Shown here: piece by piece, positions 26,386-34,284 of the stretch
Numbering within the stretch: the first letter of the stretch is position 1
Layout of the letters: the number at the start of each line of letters is the position of its first letter
Assembly (NCBI GenBank): GCA_946885645.1
Contig: CAMPGU010000006.1
Coordinates: forward strand, 1-38,550
Direction: 5' to 3'
Source: an uncultured Haloferula sp.
GTDB lineage: Bacteria > Verrucomicrobiota > Verrucomicrobiae > Verrucomicrobiales > Akkermansiaceae
DNA: 38,550 nt
Program-made: the position numbers and the translations under genes
The notes under the pieces: model-generated
Told to the model about the DNA's origin: nothing
Databases searched by the model: none
The model's input: only the letters and a program-made list of their open reading frames with translations

Positions 26386-26631
26386 ATGAAAATGAAAACG
26401 ACAGCCCTGCTCATTCTAGCAACTCTCACCACGCTGCTCGCAAGCTGCACCTCGGGGAGCGGTTCCACGGGTACTACCCGGGATGACAGCATGCCCGGGA
26501 GGAAGTCCGGCGAACTCGATGTCCTGCTTCTCCCCGAACTGGAAGCCCGCAGGCCAAGCCGTGGCCCCGCTGCAAATGGCGGGCTGAAGCACCAGTCCGT
26601 CAACGGGTGGGGCATGGGTCGCTTACGTTGA
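26386..26631 (+). CDS. Short putative lipoprotein, possibly truncated
   Basis: 81 residues from ATG 26386. The start MKMKTTALLILATLTTLLASC is a clean lipoprotein signal with lipobox LASC. The rest (GSGSTGTTRDDSMPGRKSGELD...) has low complexity, then an arginine-rich tail of unlikely composition, suggesting the reading frame runs out of the true gene into foreign sequence near 26560-26640. It lies 98 bases after the YHS-like gene and may have been part of the same operon. Function is not recognisable. It could be a broken remnant. Confidence 0.5.
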   Translation: MKMKTTALLILATLTTLLASCTSGSGSTGTTRDDSMPGRKSGELDVLLLPELEARRPSRGPAANGGLKHQSVNGWGMGRLR

Positions 26632-27042
26632 GAAAGCCATCGCCACACTTTACGAGATTGAGAAGGAAACTGCGGCAGCCCAGCGCCGGGCCGGGCCAGC
26701 GGGCCGCCATCGGCAGCGCTACAGCGCCCCGAGTCCTCGAAACCCTCCGCAGCGATCTCGTGCAACTGCGGGTTCATCACACAGAGAAGCCGCATGAAGA
26801 GCTGAGTGCGAGTTTCCGGACAGTACGGGTTGGAGGAGGACGGCGTTGATCTCCTTGAGATCGACGGTCTTGGTCGGGCCCCGGACGGCTTCGATGAGTG
26901 TGCCGATGCAGAGGTTCTTGACCGCTCGCAGCGTGCCTTCCGAACTCCAGGTGACCGGGGGCCGAGCCATCGGTTCAATCGGCTGATCTGCGGGGATCAA
27001 TCGTCATGTGCCGGCATGCTGAATGTATTCAGGAACGTCTTA
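26632..27042. other. Gene-free stretch with a possible IS66-like transposase scrap
   Basis: 411 bases with no intact gene. On the plus strand the frame around 26615-26680 reads AWVAYVEKAIATLYEIEKE, and after a frame shift LETLRSDLVQL, which recalls the C-terminal part of IS66 transposases (helix with LYxIEKE, then a LLxxLRxWL block). The match is weak. On the minus strand 26719-27000 is open (93 codons, with the block GPTKTVDLKEINAVLLQPVL), but I recognise no family. The region is probably debris between the metal operon and the hydrolase cluster. Confidence 0.35.
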
Positions 27043-28086
27043 TCATCTGGTGCCGTCGGGGGCGGGCGTTGCCAGGAACTTCGTCAACTCTACCACCGTG
27101 CGCTCCAGTTCGTCATGATGCAGGTTATGCCCCGCCCCATCAATGTGCACCAATTTGACCCGGTCCAGACCCTCGACCGCTTTTTCATTGGAGCTGCGTC
27201 CGTCAGGGGATGTATCGGCCTTGAGGACGATTGCAGGGACGGGGATCCTGCCGAGGGCGTCGCCGGTCTGCATCGCACCGGACATTGCCTGCCACGCGGC
27301 GTCAGAGTAAGCGCCGTGGTATTGCTTCTTGGAGAGCGCCCAGTATTTGATGTCGGCATCATTCCACTTGGGAAATTGGCGGCGGCCGGTGGCGACAAGA
27401 TCCTCGAACTTGTAGTTGTTCTGGGCGACGAGCCGTTCGGGAGCGGCGGCCATGCTGACGGAGAGCCGATTTCCTGCGGGATCGGCATTTCGTGGGGCTT
27501 CCCTGGGGGTATCCCGCGGTTCCCCTTTGGGCGCAGTTTCACGAACGGGCTCTCGGCGCTCGTCGGAAGCAGGCCTGGGAGGGCGGCGTTCGCCACCCGC
27601 TCGTGTGAGGAAGGGATCGAGCATGATCACGGATCGGGCGAGGTCGGGATACTCGGCGCCGACACGCATGACGGTGGCGGCACCCATGGAGTGACCCATA
27701 AGGATAGGCTTCTTAAGCCCTAGCGCGTCGACCGCAGCGACGACATCCTTGATCAGGGTGTCGCCGCCATCCGCTGGGGTGAATGGATCGGAAAGGCCGT
27801 GGCCGCGCGCGTCGAGCAGGTAGATGTCGTAGTCGTCCTGCAGTTTCAAGGTGAGGGTGGTCCAGCAGAGTCCGTTGTCGGTAATACCGTGAACCATGAC
27901 CATCACGGGCTTCTCCGGGGCGGGTACGGCGCGGTAGTAGTGAAGGCGGATCCCGTTGGCATAAACGTAGCCGTCGGACCAGCCATCCGGCATCCCGGGA
28001 GGCTCGGCAGCCAAGGCGACTCCCGGGAAGAAGATGGACGCTAGTATGGCTCGCAGGCAGCGTGGCAGTAATTGTTTAGATCTCAT
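27043..28086 (-). CDS. Secreted alpha/beta hydrolase
   Basis: 347 residues from ATG 28086 (MRSKQLLPRC). The N-terminus has a signal peptide ending near ALAAEPPG. The fold is seen from VMVMVHGITDNGLCW (oxyanion loop), LLDARGHGLSDP, nucleophile LMGHSMGAATVM, acid IVLKADTSPDG and catalytic histidine IDGAGHNLHH. An unusual charged, Arg/Pro/Glu-rich insertion sits between the nucleophile and cap regions (AGGERRPPRPASDERREP onward, about 45 residues). Homologues include epoxide hydrolase-like and acyl esterases; the substrate is unknown. It is the last gene of a minus-strand run with the double esterase (47-base gap) and the GH43-like gene, so it probably helps to deacylate plant or algal polysaccharide. 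Confidence 0.82.
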   Translation of the reverse strand: MRSKQLLPRCLRAILASIFFPGVALAAEPPGMPDGWSDGYVYANGIRLHYYRAVPAPEKPVMVMVHGITDNGLCWTTLTLKLQDDYDIYLLDARGHGLSDPFTPADGGDTLIKDVVAAVDALGLKKPILMGHSMGAATVMRVGAEYPDLARSVIMLDPFLTRAGGERRPPRPASDERREPVRETAPKGEPRDTPREAPRNADPAGNRLSVSMAAAPERLVAQNNYKFEDLVATGRRQFPKWNDADIKYWALSKKQYHGAYSDAAWQAMSGAMQTGDALGRIPVPAIVLKADTSPDGRSSNEKAVEGLDRVKLVHIDGAGHNLHHDELERTVVELTKFLATPAPDGTR

Positions 28087-28133
28087 GTGCTGTGTCTTTT
28101 TCTCACGCGCGGGTGCCATTCCAGTGGATGTCC

Positions 28134-29837
28134 CTATTGGTCGAGATTCTTCGCTTCGACAGTCCAGTCGGGGTCTCGGTTCAGTTCGTTATCCTGGCCG
28201 AGGAACATCTTGGAAGCCTCCTTCTTGCGCTTGAGATGCCAGTCCAGCCAAGCGAGTGCGACCGGCGTGAACTTGCCGCCGTGGGGCCGGGCGAAGGTTC
28301 CGGCATGACCAACGTCGAGGTTCGCGATGGCGATGGGCACATGGTTGACGCGGGAAAAGTCATCCATTGCGTTCTTGTAGGCGATGTCGGTGGGACCGCC
28401 CATGATGTACAGAACCGGAGCGTGAAAGCCCTTCAATGCTTCCTTCGTCAGAGGCGGCATGCCAGGTAACGGCGAGGGCTGCGGGAGCACGCCACTGTTG
28501 CAGATCACGGAGGTGGAGATCCTCGGATCCGAGGAAATTTGGATAGCCTGGAGACCGCCGCACGACATTCCCATGGCGGCGACCTTTGAAGCATCGACCT
28601 TCTCGAAGTAGACGCTTTCGGTCGACTGGTTTTCGGCGAGGATCCAGTCGAGAGCTTCAAGCATCTGGGTGGGCTGGGTCGCCTTGCGGGAAGATTCATC
28701 CCGCTCCTCGATCTGGTCCAAAAGGCCGATCGCGAGGATGACGTAGCCGTGAGAGGCAATCTCGCTCAGGAAGTTCTTGTGTTCCTGGGTCGTGTTGGCG
28801 CAGGCGCCGTTGCCCCACAGGACGATCGGCAATTTCCGGTCGGTCCCGAAGGGGGACAGATCGCAGGGTCGGAAAATCGTCATGCCCGGGAGGGTCCAGT
28901 CTTCGGTGGCGACGGCACGGAAGGGGCCGGAGCCGCCGTTCTCGATGACCACATAGGGGGATTTAGACAGCGTTCCTGCCTGAGAACCCTTCGGCTTGAG
29001 GTGCTTGGCGAGGAAACCCTCGATCACCGGATCAGTCACCTCGAGGCTCTGGTCATACGCCACCGAGTGGCCGACGCCGTCGATCTTGAGGTATTGGACG
29101 TCGGCTCCTTTGGCCTTCATCTTTTCGAGGAAATCCTCCGTCAGTTCCGGACGCACGATCCGGTCCGTGCCTCCTTGGATCAGGAGCATCGGCGGATGAT
29201 CGCCGCCGATGTAGCCGACCGGCCACCATTCATGTTTGGCCATTGGCACGTCGCGGCCCAGCTCGGTAGGAGGCGAGCCCGCGGCGACGGCATTGACCAA
29301 GCTGGAGTAGTCGTTCCAGCCACCGTCTCCTTCCAAGCCAGCCGATTTCGGCGCCATGGCCAGCATCAAGGCGAGGTGGGCACCGGCGGAGTGGCCATAG
29401 GCGCCGATCCGATCCGGATCGACCTGATATTCCCCGGCATGGGCGCGGAGCCAGCGTACCGCGCATTTCACGTCCTCGATGCAGGCGGGAAAGGGAGACT
29501 CACCTGTTAACCGGTAGTCGATGTTGACTGTCACGTAGCCCTTCCTGGCGTACTCGCTCATCATTTTCTGGAAGACATCGACGGTCCTCGATCCTCCCCG
29601 CCAGCCGCCACCGTGGACGATCACCAGCGCCGGCCGCAGGTCATCGGCCGGCTCGCGGGGCATGGCCAGATCCAGGTGCCAGGCCTTGCTGTCGCCCTCG
29701 CGATACGGGATGTCGCGGATTACCTTGACGTCGCTCGCCTCCGCGGCGTCTTGCGAGCGGGCGGTCATGCCGGAAAATAGAAGAGCGGACAGGGCGACTG
29801 CCGGCGGCAACGGGAATAGAAAGAGGCGCTGGAACAT
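28134..29837 (-). CDS. Double-domain secreted esterase (two alpha/beta hydrolase units)
   Basis: 567 residues with a signal peptide (MFQRLFLFPLPPAVALSALLF...). Domain 1 (about 35-290) is a BD-FAE/carboxylesterase type: IVHGGGWRGGS (oxyanion hole), nucleophile GAYGHSAGAHLAL, acid LIQGGTDRIV, histidine GVGHSVAY. Domain 2 (about 305-560) is a dienelactone/PET-hydrolase-like lid-less unit: LPIVLWGNGACANTTQ, nucleophile AAMGMSCGGLQAI, acid YIMGGPTDIAYK and histidine LDVGHAGTF. Both triads look intact, so both may work. Probable role: removing acetyl or feruloyl groups from plant polysaccharide. It lies between the GH43-like gene (56-base gap) and the single hydrolase, all minus strand. The fusion is genuine: one uninterrupted frame. 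Confidence 0.85.
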   Translation of the reverse strand: MFQRLFLFPLPPAVALSALLFSGMTARSQDAAEASDVKVIRDIPYREGDSKAWHLDLAMPREPADDLRPALVIVHGGGWRGGSRTVDVFQKMMSEYARKGYVTVNIDYRLTGESPFPACIEDVKCAVRWLRAHAGEYQVDPDRIGAYGHSAGAHLALMLAMAPKSAGLEGDGGWNDYSSLVNAVAAGSPPTELGRDVPMAKHEWWPVGYIGGDHPPMLLIQGGTDRIVRPELTEDFLEKMKAKGADVQYLKIDGVGHSVAYDQSLEVTDPVIEGFLAKHLKPKGSQAGTLSKSPYVVIENGGSGPFRAVATEDWTLPGMTIFRPCDLSPFGTDRKLPIVLWGNGACANTTQEHKNFLSEIASHGYVILAIGLLDQIEERDESSRKATQPTQMLEALDWILAENQSTESVYFEKVDASKVAAMGMSCGGLQAIQISSDPRISTSVICNSGVLPQPSPLPGMPPLTKEALKGFHAPVLYIMGGPTDIAYKNAMDDFSRVNHVPIAIANLDVGHAGTFARPHGGKFTPVALAWLDWHLKRKKEASKMFLGQDNELNRDPDWTVEAKNLDQ

Positions 29838-29893
29838 GGAAACGATGGGATGGGGTTTAAACGAGAGGGCTAAGTAGTTAGCGAGAGGAGGGG

Positions 29894-31540
29894 TTACTTT
29901 GCTTTAACGAACGAGACATCGTCGACCCTGCAAAACGCGCCGGCTTTGCCCTCCGCCAAGAAGCCAATTTCCACCTTGGTGCCGGAGACACGCACTCCCT
30001 CCAAACGGATGGTCTCCCACCCGGGGTTTTCGCCCTTGATGCGGGTCGAGAAGTCCTTGCCGCCCGACTTCGCATACATCTCCAGCATTTCGAAGCCGTC
30101 GCTGTTCTTCACTTTGGCGGTCATGGTGTATTGGCCATCTTGAAGTTTCACGTGGGGAGACGACGCGATCACCTGGGACACCTGCCGAGTGAATTCGACC
30201 CGGTCGCTCATGTTCAGGCAGCGTTCCCCAATCACCTGCTTGCGGTCCTCGGAGCTGTTCTGGTGGTTCAGCTTCGGAGAGCCGCCATCGAGCGAAACCT
30301 TCGTGCCTTTGATCACCTTGGTCTCCCAGCCCATCAGCCGCTCCTGCCGGGGCTTGTCCGCGCTGGGCATGTCCTTCCGGTCGGCCTCGAAACTGGCGTT
30401 CTTCACCCAGTTATTGTCCTCCGCGATCCGCCAGCGACCGGTTGCCGCATGGAGGTCCCAGGAGTTCAGCGAGTTGAAATACGGTTCATCGCCGTCGAAG
30501 GACAGCGGACACCATTGATTGTAGCCGAAGCCGTTGCCGGCGAAGGCGGCCCAGCGGTCGCCGCAGTAGATCACGGTTTCCTGCCGGCTTCCTTTGACGG
30601 TGACGAAGAACCCGGTCTGGGTGATGTGGGCGTAGTCATCCTCAGAGCCCTTCATGATCTTCATGTCGTTCGCGGGCTGGTACGGGCCCCGGATGTCATC
30701 CGCCACCAGATAGTAGGCATAGGAAGAATCCCATCCATACAGGTTGGAGGCGGCCAGGTAGTACTTGTCCTTGTACTTGAACATGCAGTTCCCCTCGCGT
30801 CCGGCGCCCTTGTAAACCTGCGTGCAATCCAACAGGTCGTATTTGTCCCCCTTGAGGCCGATTTCGGAGATGTAGATCCTGTTGCGTCCTTTGCCGTAGC
30901 TGTAGACGAGGTAGGACTTGCCGCTGTGTTCGTCGGTGAACACCGTCTGGTCCCCCGTGTTGGGGGTGCCGATGGTCTCGGTCATGTCCTTGCGCTGATG
31001 CCATTCGAAAGGCCCGGCCGGCTTGTCGGCCACGGCGAAGAGAATCCCCGCTCCGTATTGGGCCACCATCACGTATTTCTCCGCGTCCTTGAAATGGGCC
31101 ACTCCGAGGCGGGCGATCCACGGCCAGCCGCGCGGGCCTCCGTTCTTGTGGGCCTCTTCCCGGGTCAGGGCCTCGCCCTCCGACTCCCAGTTGACCAGGT
31201 CGGTGGAGGTGTAGCAAGTGACGGCATTGAAGCGGTTGCCCCCGGTATAGGTGACGGACGGGTCTTTGCGGTATTTGACCGCTTCTTCGTATTCGACCCC
31301 GTACCAGTAGTATTTCTCGGTGTTGGTCTTCGGATCCTTGAATCTGAAAATCCCGCCGCCTTGGCTGTAAATCGGTTCGCCGTTCTTGGTGTTCCAGAAA
31401 ACGTCGTTCTTTATGTTGGCCGACTGTGAATGACCCGCGCTGCCGACCGTAAGAAAAAGGAGTCGGATGATCCGAATGCTGCGCCCCAGAAGCTTTCGGT
31501 TCCGGCTGATTCCGTCGGGTCGAGTCGAGTGATGGGGCAT
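29894..31540 (-). CDS. Secreted GH43-like glycoside hydrolase with C-terminal carbohydrate-binding region
   Basis: 548 residues. The N-terminal part (about 45-370) is a five-bladed propeller of the GH43 type: NGEPIYSQGGGIFRFKD and KYYWYGVEYEEA open it, followed by VTCYTSTDLVNWESEGEAL, RLGVAHFKDAEKYVMVAQY, GDQTVFTDEHSGKSYLVYSYG, and SSYAYYLVADDIRGPYQ. The motif resembles GH43 subfamilies near exo-beta-1,3-galactanases, where I expect NGxPIxAHGGGI; here S-Q replaces A-H, so the catalytic base should be checked. The C-terminal 150 residues look like a jelly-roll carbohydrate-binding domain (VSQVIASSPHVKLQDGQYTM, FLAEGKAGAFCRVDDVSF). A signal-like hydrophobic stretch follows a long N-terminus. 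Likely substrate: arabinogalactan or pectin side chains. Confidence 0.82.
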   Translation of the reverse strand: MPHHSTRPDGISRNRKLLGRSIRIIRLLFLTVGSAGHSQSANIKNDVFWNTKNGEPIYSQGGGIFRFKDPKTNTEKYYWYGVEYEEAVKYRKDPSVTYTGGNRFNAVTCYTSTDLVNWESEGEALTREEAHKNGGPRGWPWIARLGVAHFKDAEKYVMVAQYGAGILFAVADKPAGPFEWHQRKDMTETIGTPNTGDQTVFTDEHSGKSYLVYSYGKGRNRIYISEIGLKGDKYDLLDCTQVYKGAGREGNCMFKYKDKYYLAASNLYGWDSSYAYYLVADDIRGPYQPANDMKIMKGSEDDYAHITQTGFFVTVKGSRQETVIYCGDRWAAFAGNGFGYNQWCPLSFDGDEPYFNSLNSWDLHAATGRWRIAEDNNWVKNASFEADRKDMPSADKPRQERLMGWETKVIKGTKVSLDGGSPKLNHQNSSEDRKQVIGERCLNMSDRVEFTRQVSQVIASSPHVKLQDGQYTMTAKVKNSDGFEMLEMYAKSGGKDFSTRIKGENPGWETIRLEGVRVSGTKVEIGFLAEGKAGAFCRVDDVSFVKAK

Positions 31541-31817
31541 CGCGGTCGGGCAGCGGGTTTTTGACAGGCGGACGACGGAACGTCCTCATGACGGAACGCC
31601 CACCTCGCTCTCCGTTTCTTCAACCCTGCGGAGATCACCGGGTTGCGAGCGGTCGATATAGCCCGAACGGGTTACCTGCCTGGCCCGCGGGGCCCCGAGA
31701 GTCCCTCGCTGAATTGGAGCAAAAATGTAACTCCATATCAATCGTTGGTTGCCACGCCCACGAATCATCCATGCTCATCCTGAAGATCGCTTCTTTGGAC
31801 GCCATCACTCAAGGTAA

Positions 31818-31889
31818 GAGCCCGGTGCGGTAATGCCGCCCGCCGGGATCTGTGCGGGGGCTCGGGGTAAGCCGAGTCCCTGCCGCGAC
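31818..31889 (+). mobile_element. Probable group II intron 3' end (domains V and VI), orphan
   Basis: The plus strand has a domain V-like hairpin at 31818-31850: GAGCCCGG with the AGC triad, upper stem GCGG/CCGC around a short loop, a bulge, then CCGGGATC closing the lower stem. It is followed by GTGCGG and a 9-pair hairpin at 31857-31880 (GGGGCTCGG, loop GGTAAG, CCGAGTCCC), placed like domain VI, and by CTGCCGCGAC as a plausible 3' end. No reverse transcriptase/maturase or 5' domains are found upstream, so this would be a remnant. Caution: one lower-stem pair is G opposite A. Confidence 0.5.
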
Positions 31890-32055
31890 CGGATTTCCAC
31901 GCTTTCATCGTACATTGAGGCTGCTGGCATCGTCCTCCTGAAGTTGGCTTGCCATAGCCGGGGAAGTCTAGGGACGGGGCGCTGCCCCGGGCCCCGGGAT
32001 TTTCCGGCGGCATGGGCCAAGGGCTCCCGAACACGAGCGGTTTTCATGACGGGAA

Positions 32056-32095
32056 GAGGCGGGTCCGCGATGATGCGGACACGCCTCCTGTTTTT
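32056..32095. terminator. Hairpin with T run, candidate terminator
   Basis: GAGGCGGGTCCGC (32056-32068) pairs with GCGGACACGCCTC (32075-32087) around GATGAT, 12 of 13 pairs, and TTTTT follows at 32091-32095 on the plus strand. It sits about 60 bases past the end of the minus-strand SGNH gene and could end that transcript, although the T run faces the other way. Outer flanks (GAACACGA near 32026, TCGTGTTC near 32110) add a second, imperfect inverted layer. Confidence 0.5.
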
Positions 32096-32149
32096 CTGCG
32101 ACGTGTTCGTGTTCCGGAGCGCGCTATGTTCTTCCACCCCGGGATTCGT

Positions 32150-33925
32150 TCAGGGGCTCATCACCCTGCAAAAGCCTCGAGGGCCATCGGGCGAAACGAC
32201 GACCGATCCTGCGGTGCCCGAATACTCGTCGGTCCACGATTCGAGATTCACAGAGCGCTGGATGACTGCCCCGCCAGGTTGGAGGAACCAATCGAGCCGA
32301 AGGCCGCCTTCCCAATTCATGGTGAAAATGGGTCTCGGAAGTACGCCGGCAACCAGATCGTTTTGGTGCGCTTTAATGACGTCGCTTCGAAGATACGGGT
32401 GCAATTCCTTGCCGTCAAACGGAGCCACTGGAATCGGCAATACGTCCGAAAGTCCCTTGGCTACCATCGATGCCATCGCGCATGCGCCGAACTCGTTCCA
32501 GTGGGTGATGTCCCCCGGCGCCAGCAACTGCTTGCAGCTCTCGTCGCCAAGCTTCTGCATGTAGGTTCCGCTGAAGGTGAACAGGTCGATGCACGGCACG
32601 TCATTTGCGATTGCCACCTCCTTCGTCGCAGCCGCATAGGGTGCAAGGTCCATTGCATAACCATTCCCATCGGGAGCATACGAAAGCAGGTTGCCGGCCG
32701 CATCGAAGCTCCTCCGGTGCATCGGTGTGACCATTACGGGAGTTGCTCCTTTTACCCGGGTCTCGTCGATGAATTGCTGCAGATTGACCTTATAGTCGTC
32801 ATTGGCATCGGTGGATTCGAAGTTGTCCGGATGATGCGAGTCATTGTGGCCGAACTGGATCAAAACGTAATCTTGCACTCTCACCTCCGCGATGGTTGCC
32901 GCCCACCGATTCTCCGAAATGAACGTCTTGCTGCTCTCCCCGGGGTTGGCGTGGTTCACGATCGTCACCCCCTGCTTCAAGTAACGATGAAGCGTTTGCC
33001 CCCAGCCGTAGATCGCTCCCGAATTCTTCACGGTCGAATCGCCGATGATAAAGACCTTTGGCAACACCGTTTGTTGGATAACTGTTAGGCTTCCGCCGTT
33101 CTCCAGAAACTGGCTGCCATTGCCAAACAGGGCGTTGAGTTCGCCCGCAGAGTAGCTACCCGGAGCCAGCGGACTCCCTCCGAACGCAAATGATTTGAAG
33201 GTCAAACCATGGCTCAGATCGAGACGATCGGCGCTGCTGTAATCCCCCATGCGCAGGTCCACTGCCGGGAGTGGGGCGGCCTGGCTGAAACCAACGGTGA
33301 TCCGGTTGTTGCCTCCACCGATGTTCAAGGTCCCGGAAAAGCCGGACAGATCGCCTGAAAAGACAAGTGAGTTGCCCGCATTATCTCCGCCTGCGACATG
33401 CAGCAGGTTGGCGCCGATGAAGGTTGAGCCAACGGTCAGAGTCGTTCCTCCGCTTTGCTGAACCACGCCCAGATAGGATTCAGCCGCGACGTCGATCATG
33501 CCATCCAGCGTCGCGCTGCCACCGCCGTTATTGGGAGCGAAACGAACCACGCCGCCCTTGAGGACGAGATTGGCATCGTAGGTCGCCCCCGGGTCCTTGA
33601 TTAGCAGCTCCGTCGAAGAAACAATCGTCAGCGAGTCACCGGCAAACGTGGGAAGGCCGTTTAAACCGCCGTAGGCGCGGACCCGGCCCGTAACGGATGG
33701 GCCAATTCCCGTAATGGAGGAGCTCGTCAAGCCGGGCGCTGTCCCATAGCCATTCCCATCTGTCGGTGCCGTTGCGGGACCGCTGCCCCAAATGGCGTCA
33801 TTCCATTCGGTGGTGGTGCCCGCTGAGTTTACCGATTGTTTGTAGGTAGCGGCAGCGGTCGTCAACGGAACGGCTAGGGCCGTTGCCGAGACGATTCGCC
33901 GAAAAATGAAGGGAGCGAGGTTCAT
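32150..33925 (-). CDS. Beta-solenoid surface protein with C-terminal SGNH (rhamnogalacturonan acetylesterase-like) domain
   Basis: 591 residues from ATG 33925. The signal peptide is MNLAPFIFRRIVSATALAVPLTTAAAT. The first part (30-285) is an autotransporter-like beta-solenoid of Gly/Ser/Thr-rich repeats ending with GSQFLENGGSLTVI. The second part (290-520) is a GDSL/SGNH esterase: block I VFIIGDSTVKN with Ser297, GWGQTLHRYL, NHANPGESSKTF, VLIQFGHNDSHHP and block V DITHWNEFGA with Asp472 and His475. The tail (520-591) is a beta-rich domain seen in Verrucomicrobia secreted proteins. Expected role: deacetylation of pectic rhamnogalacturonan. The longer open frame begins at 34213 but would be upstream non-coding inverted repeat. 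The solenoid is paralogous to the divergent PEP-CTERM gene. Confidence 0.85.
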   Translation of the reverse strand: MNLAPFIFRRIVSATALAVPLTTAAATYKQSVNSAGTTTEWNDAIWGSGPATAPTDGNGYGTAPGLTSSSITGIGPSVTGRVRAYGGLNGLPTFAGDSLTIVSSTELLIKDPGATYDANLVLKGGVVRFAPNNGGGSATLDGMIDVAAESYLGVVQQSGGTTLTVGSTFIGANLLHVAGGDNAGNSLVFSGDLSGFSGTLNIGGGNNRITVGFSQAAPLPAVDLRMGDYSSADRLDLSHGLTFKSFAFGGSPLAPGSYSAGELNALFGNGSQFLENGGSLTVIQQTVLPKVFIIGDSTVKNSGAIYGWGQTLHRYLKQGVTIVNHANPGESSKTFISENRWAATIAEVRVQDYVLIQFGHNDSHHPDNFESTDANDDYKVNLQQFIDETRVKGATPVMVTPMHRRSFDAAGNLLSYAPDGNGYAMDLAPYAAATKEVAIANDVPCIDLFTFSGTYMQKLGDESCKQLLAPGDITHWNEFGACAMASMVAKGLSDVLPIPVAPFDGKELHPYLRSDVIKAHQNDLVAGVLPRPIFTMNWEGGLRLDWFLQPGGAVIQRSVNLESWTDEYSGTAGSVVVSPDGPRGFCRVMSP

Positions 33926-34284
33926 TGCAGTGTTCTTCCCGGTATGATGAGGGTTCACGGCTCCCCTCACGTTCAAGGCAGGCGAGTTGATGCCCGTTCC
34001 TCCAGAGGGCGAATTTTCACGGAAAACCCCGACAATTTTTTGGAGGAGGACCATTCCCACGCCGCCGCTTGGGGACCGTCCCCAAGCGGCGCTCCTTTCC
34101 GGACCGGATTTTCTTCGAAAAACACTGTCGGGATTTCCGACAAAGATCCGCCCTTGGGTTTGAGGGCAATTCTTTCTTCGAACCCTGCTCTCCCATCCAA
34201 CTAAAGAACACAATACCCAGCCGATCCCAGCTCACCTGTGCGGCAAACCCGAAACCTCCGAAACCCGAAGCGACACCAACCATC
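33926..34284. promoter_or_regulatory. Divergent intergenic region between the two solenoid genes
   Basis: 359 bases hold the promoters of both divergent genes. Its core is a large imperfect inverted repeat centred at 34077, listed separately. An AT-richer segment follows near 34160-34220 (right side). I see no certain -35/-10 pair. A fully symmetrical region would drive both genes from the same control signals. Confidence 0.5.
34003..34152. repeat. Large imperfect inverted repeat with perfect 29-base palindromic core
   Basis: Left arm from about 34003 and reverse complement of the right arm to about 34152 share runs such as AGGGCG, CGGAAA and CCCGACA in the same order. The core 34063-34091 is perfect: 14-base arms (CGCCGCTTGGGGAC and GTCCCCAAGCGGCG) around a single C. 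As RNA or extruded DNA it would form a strong hairpin. The arms point outward to two paralogous genes, which fits an inverted duplication of a gene with its upstream DNA. Confidence 0.8.

Larger units (their letters stand above)
31541..32149. other. Gene-free stretch between GH43-like and SGNH esterase genes
   Basis: 609 bases, no supported protein gene. It holds a likely group II intron 3' end (31818-31889) and a strong hairpin with a T run (32056-32095), described separately. A GC-rich fold-back (GGGGC GCT GCCCC) lies near 31977-31989. The promoter of the GH43-like gene should lie near 31541-31700 but I cannot point to boxes. Open frames on both strands here look like chance frames in GC-rich DNA. 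Confidence 0.5.

Noticed and set aside
26205..26978. 257-codon minus-strand open frame
   Set aside because: Ser/Arg/Pro-rich, overlaps the YHS-like and lipoprotein genes, no recognisable motif.
30131..31429. 432-codon plus-strand open frame opposite the GH43-like gene
   Set aside because: Valine/glycine/histidine-rich mirror frame; the minus-strand protein has a recognisable glycosidase fold.
31818..31930. Cobalamin riboswitch on either strand
   Set aside because: Some GC-rich boxes look similar, but the order of conserved boxes fails; the two hairpins fit group II intron domains V and VI better.
32150..34213. Extended 687-residue start for the SGNH protein at 34213
   Set aside because: The extra N-terminus would be translated from the inverted repeat and precede a clear signal peptide at 33925.
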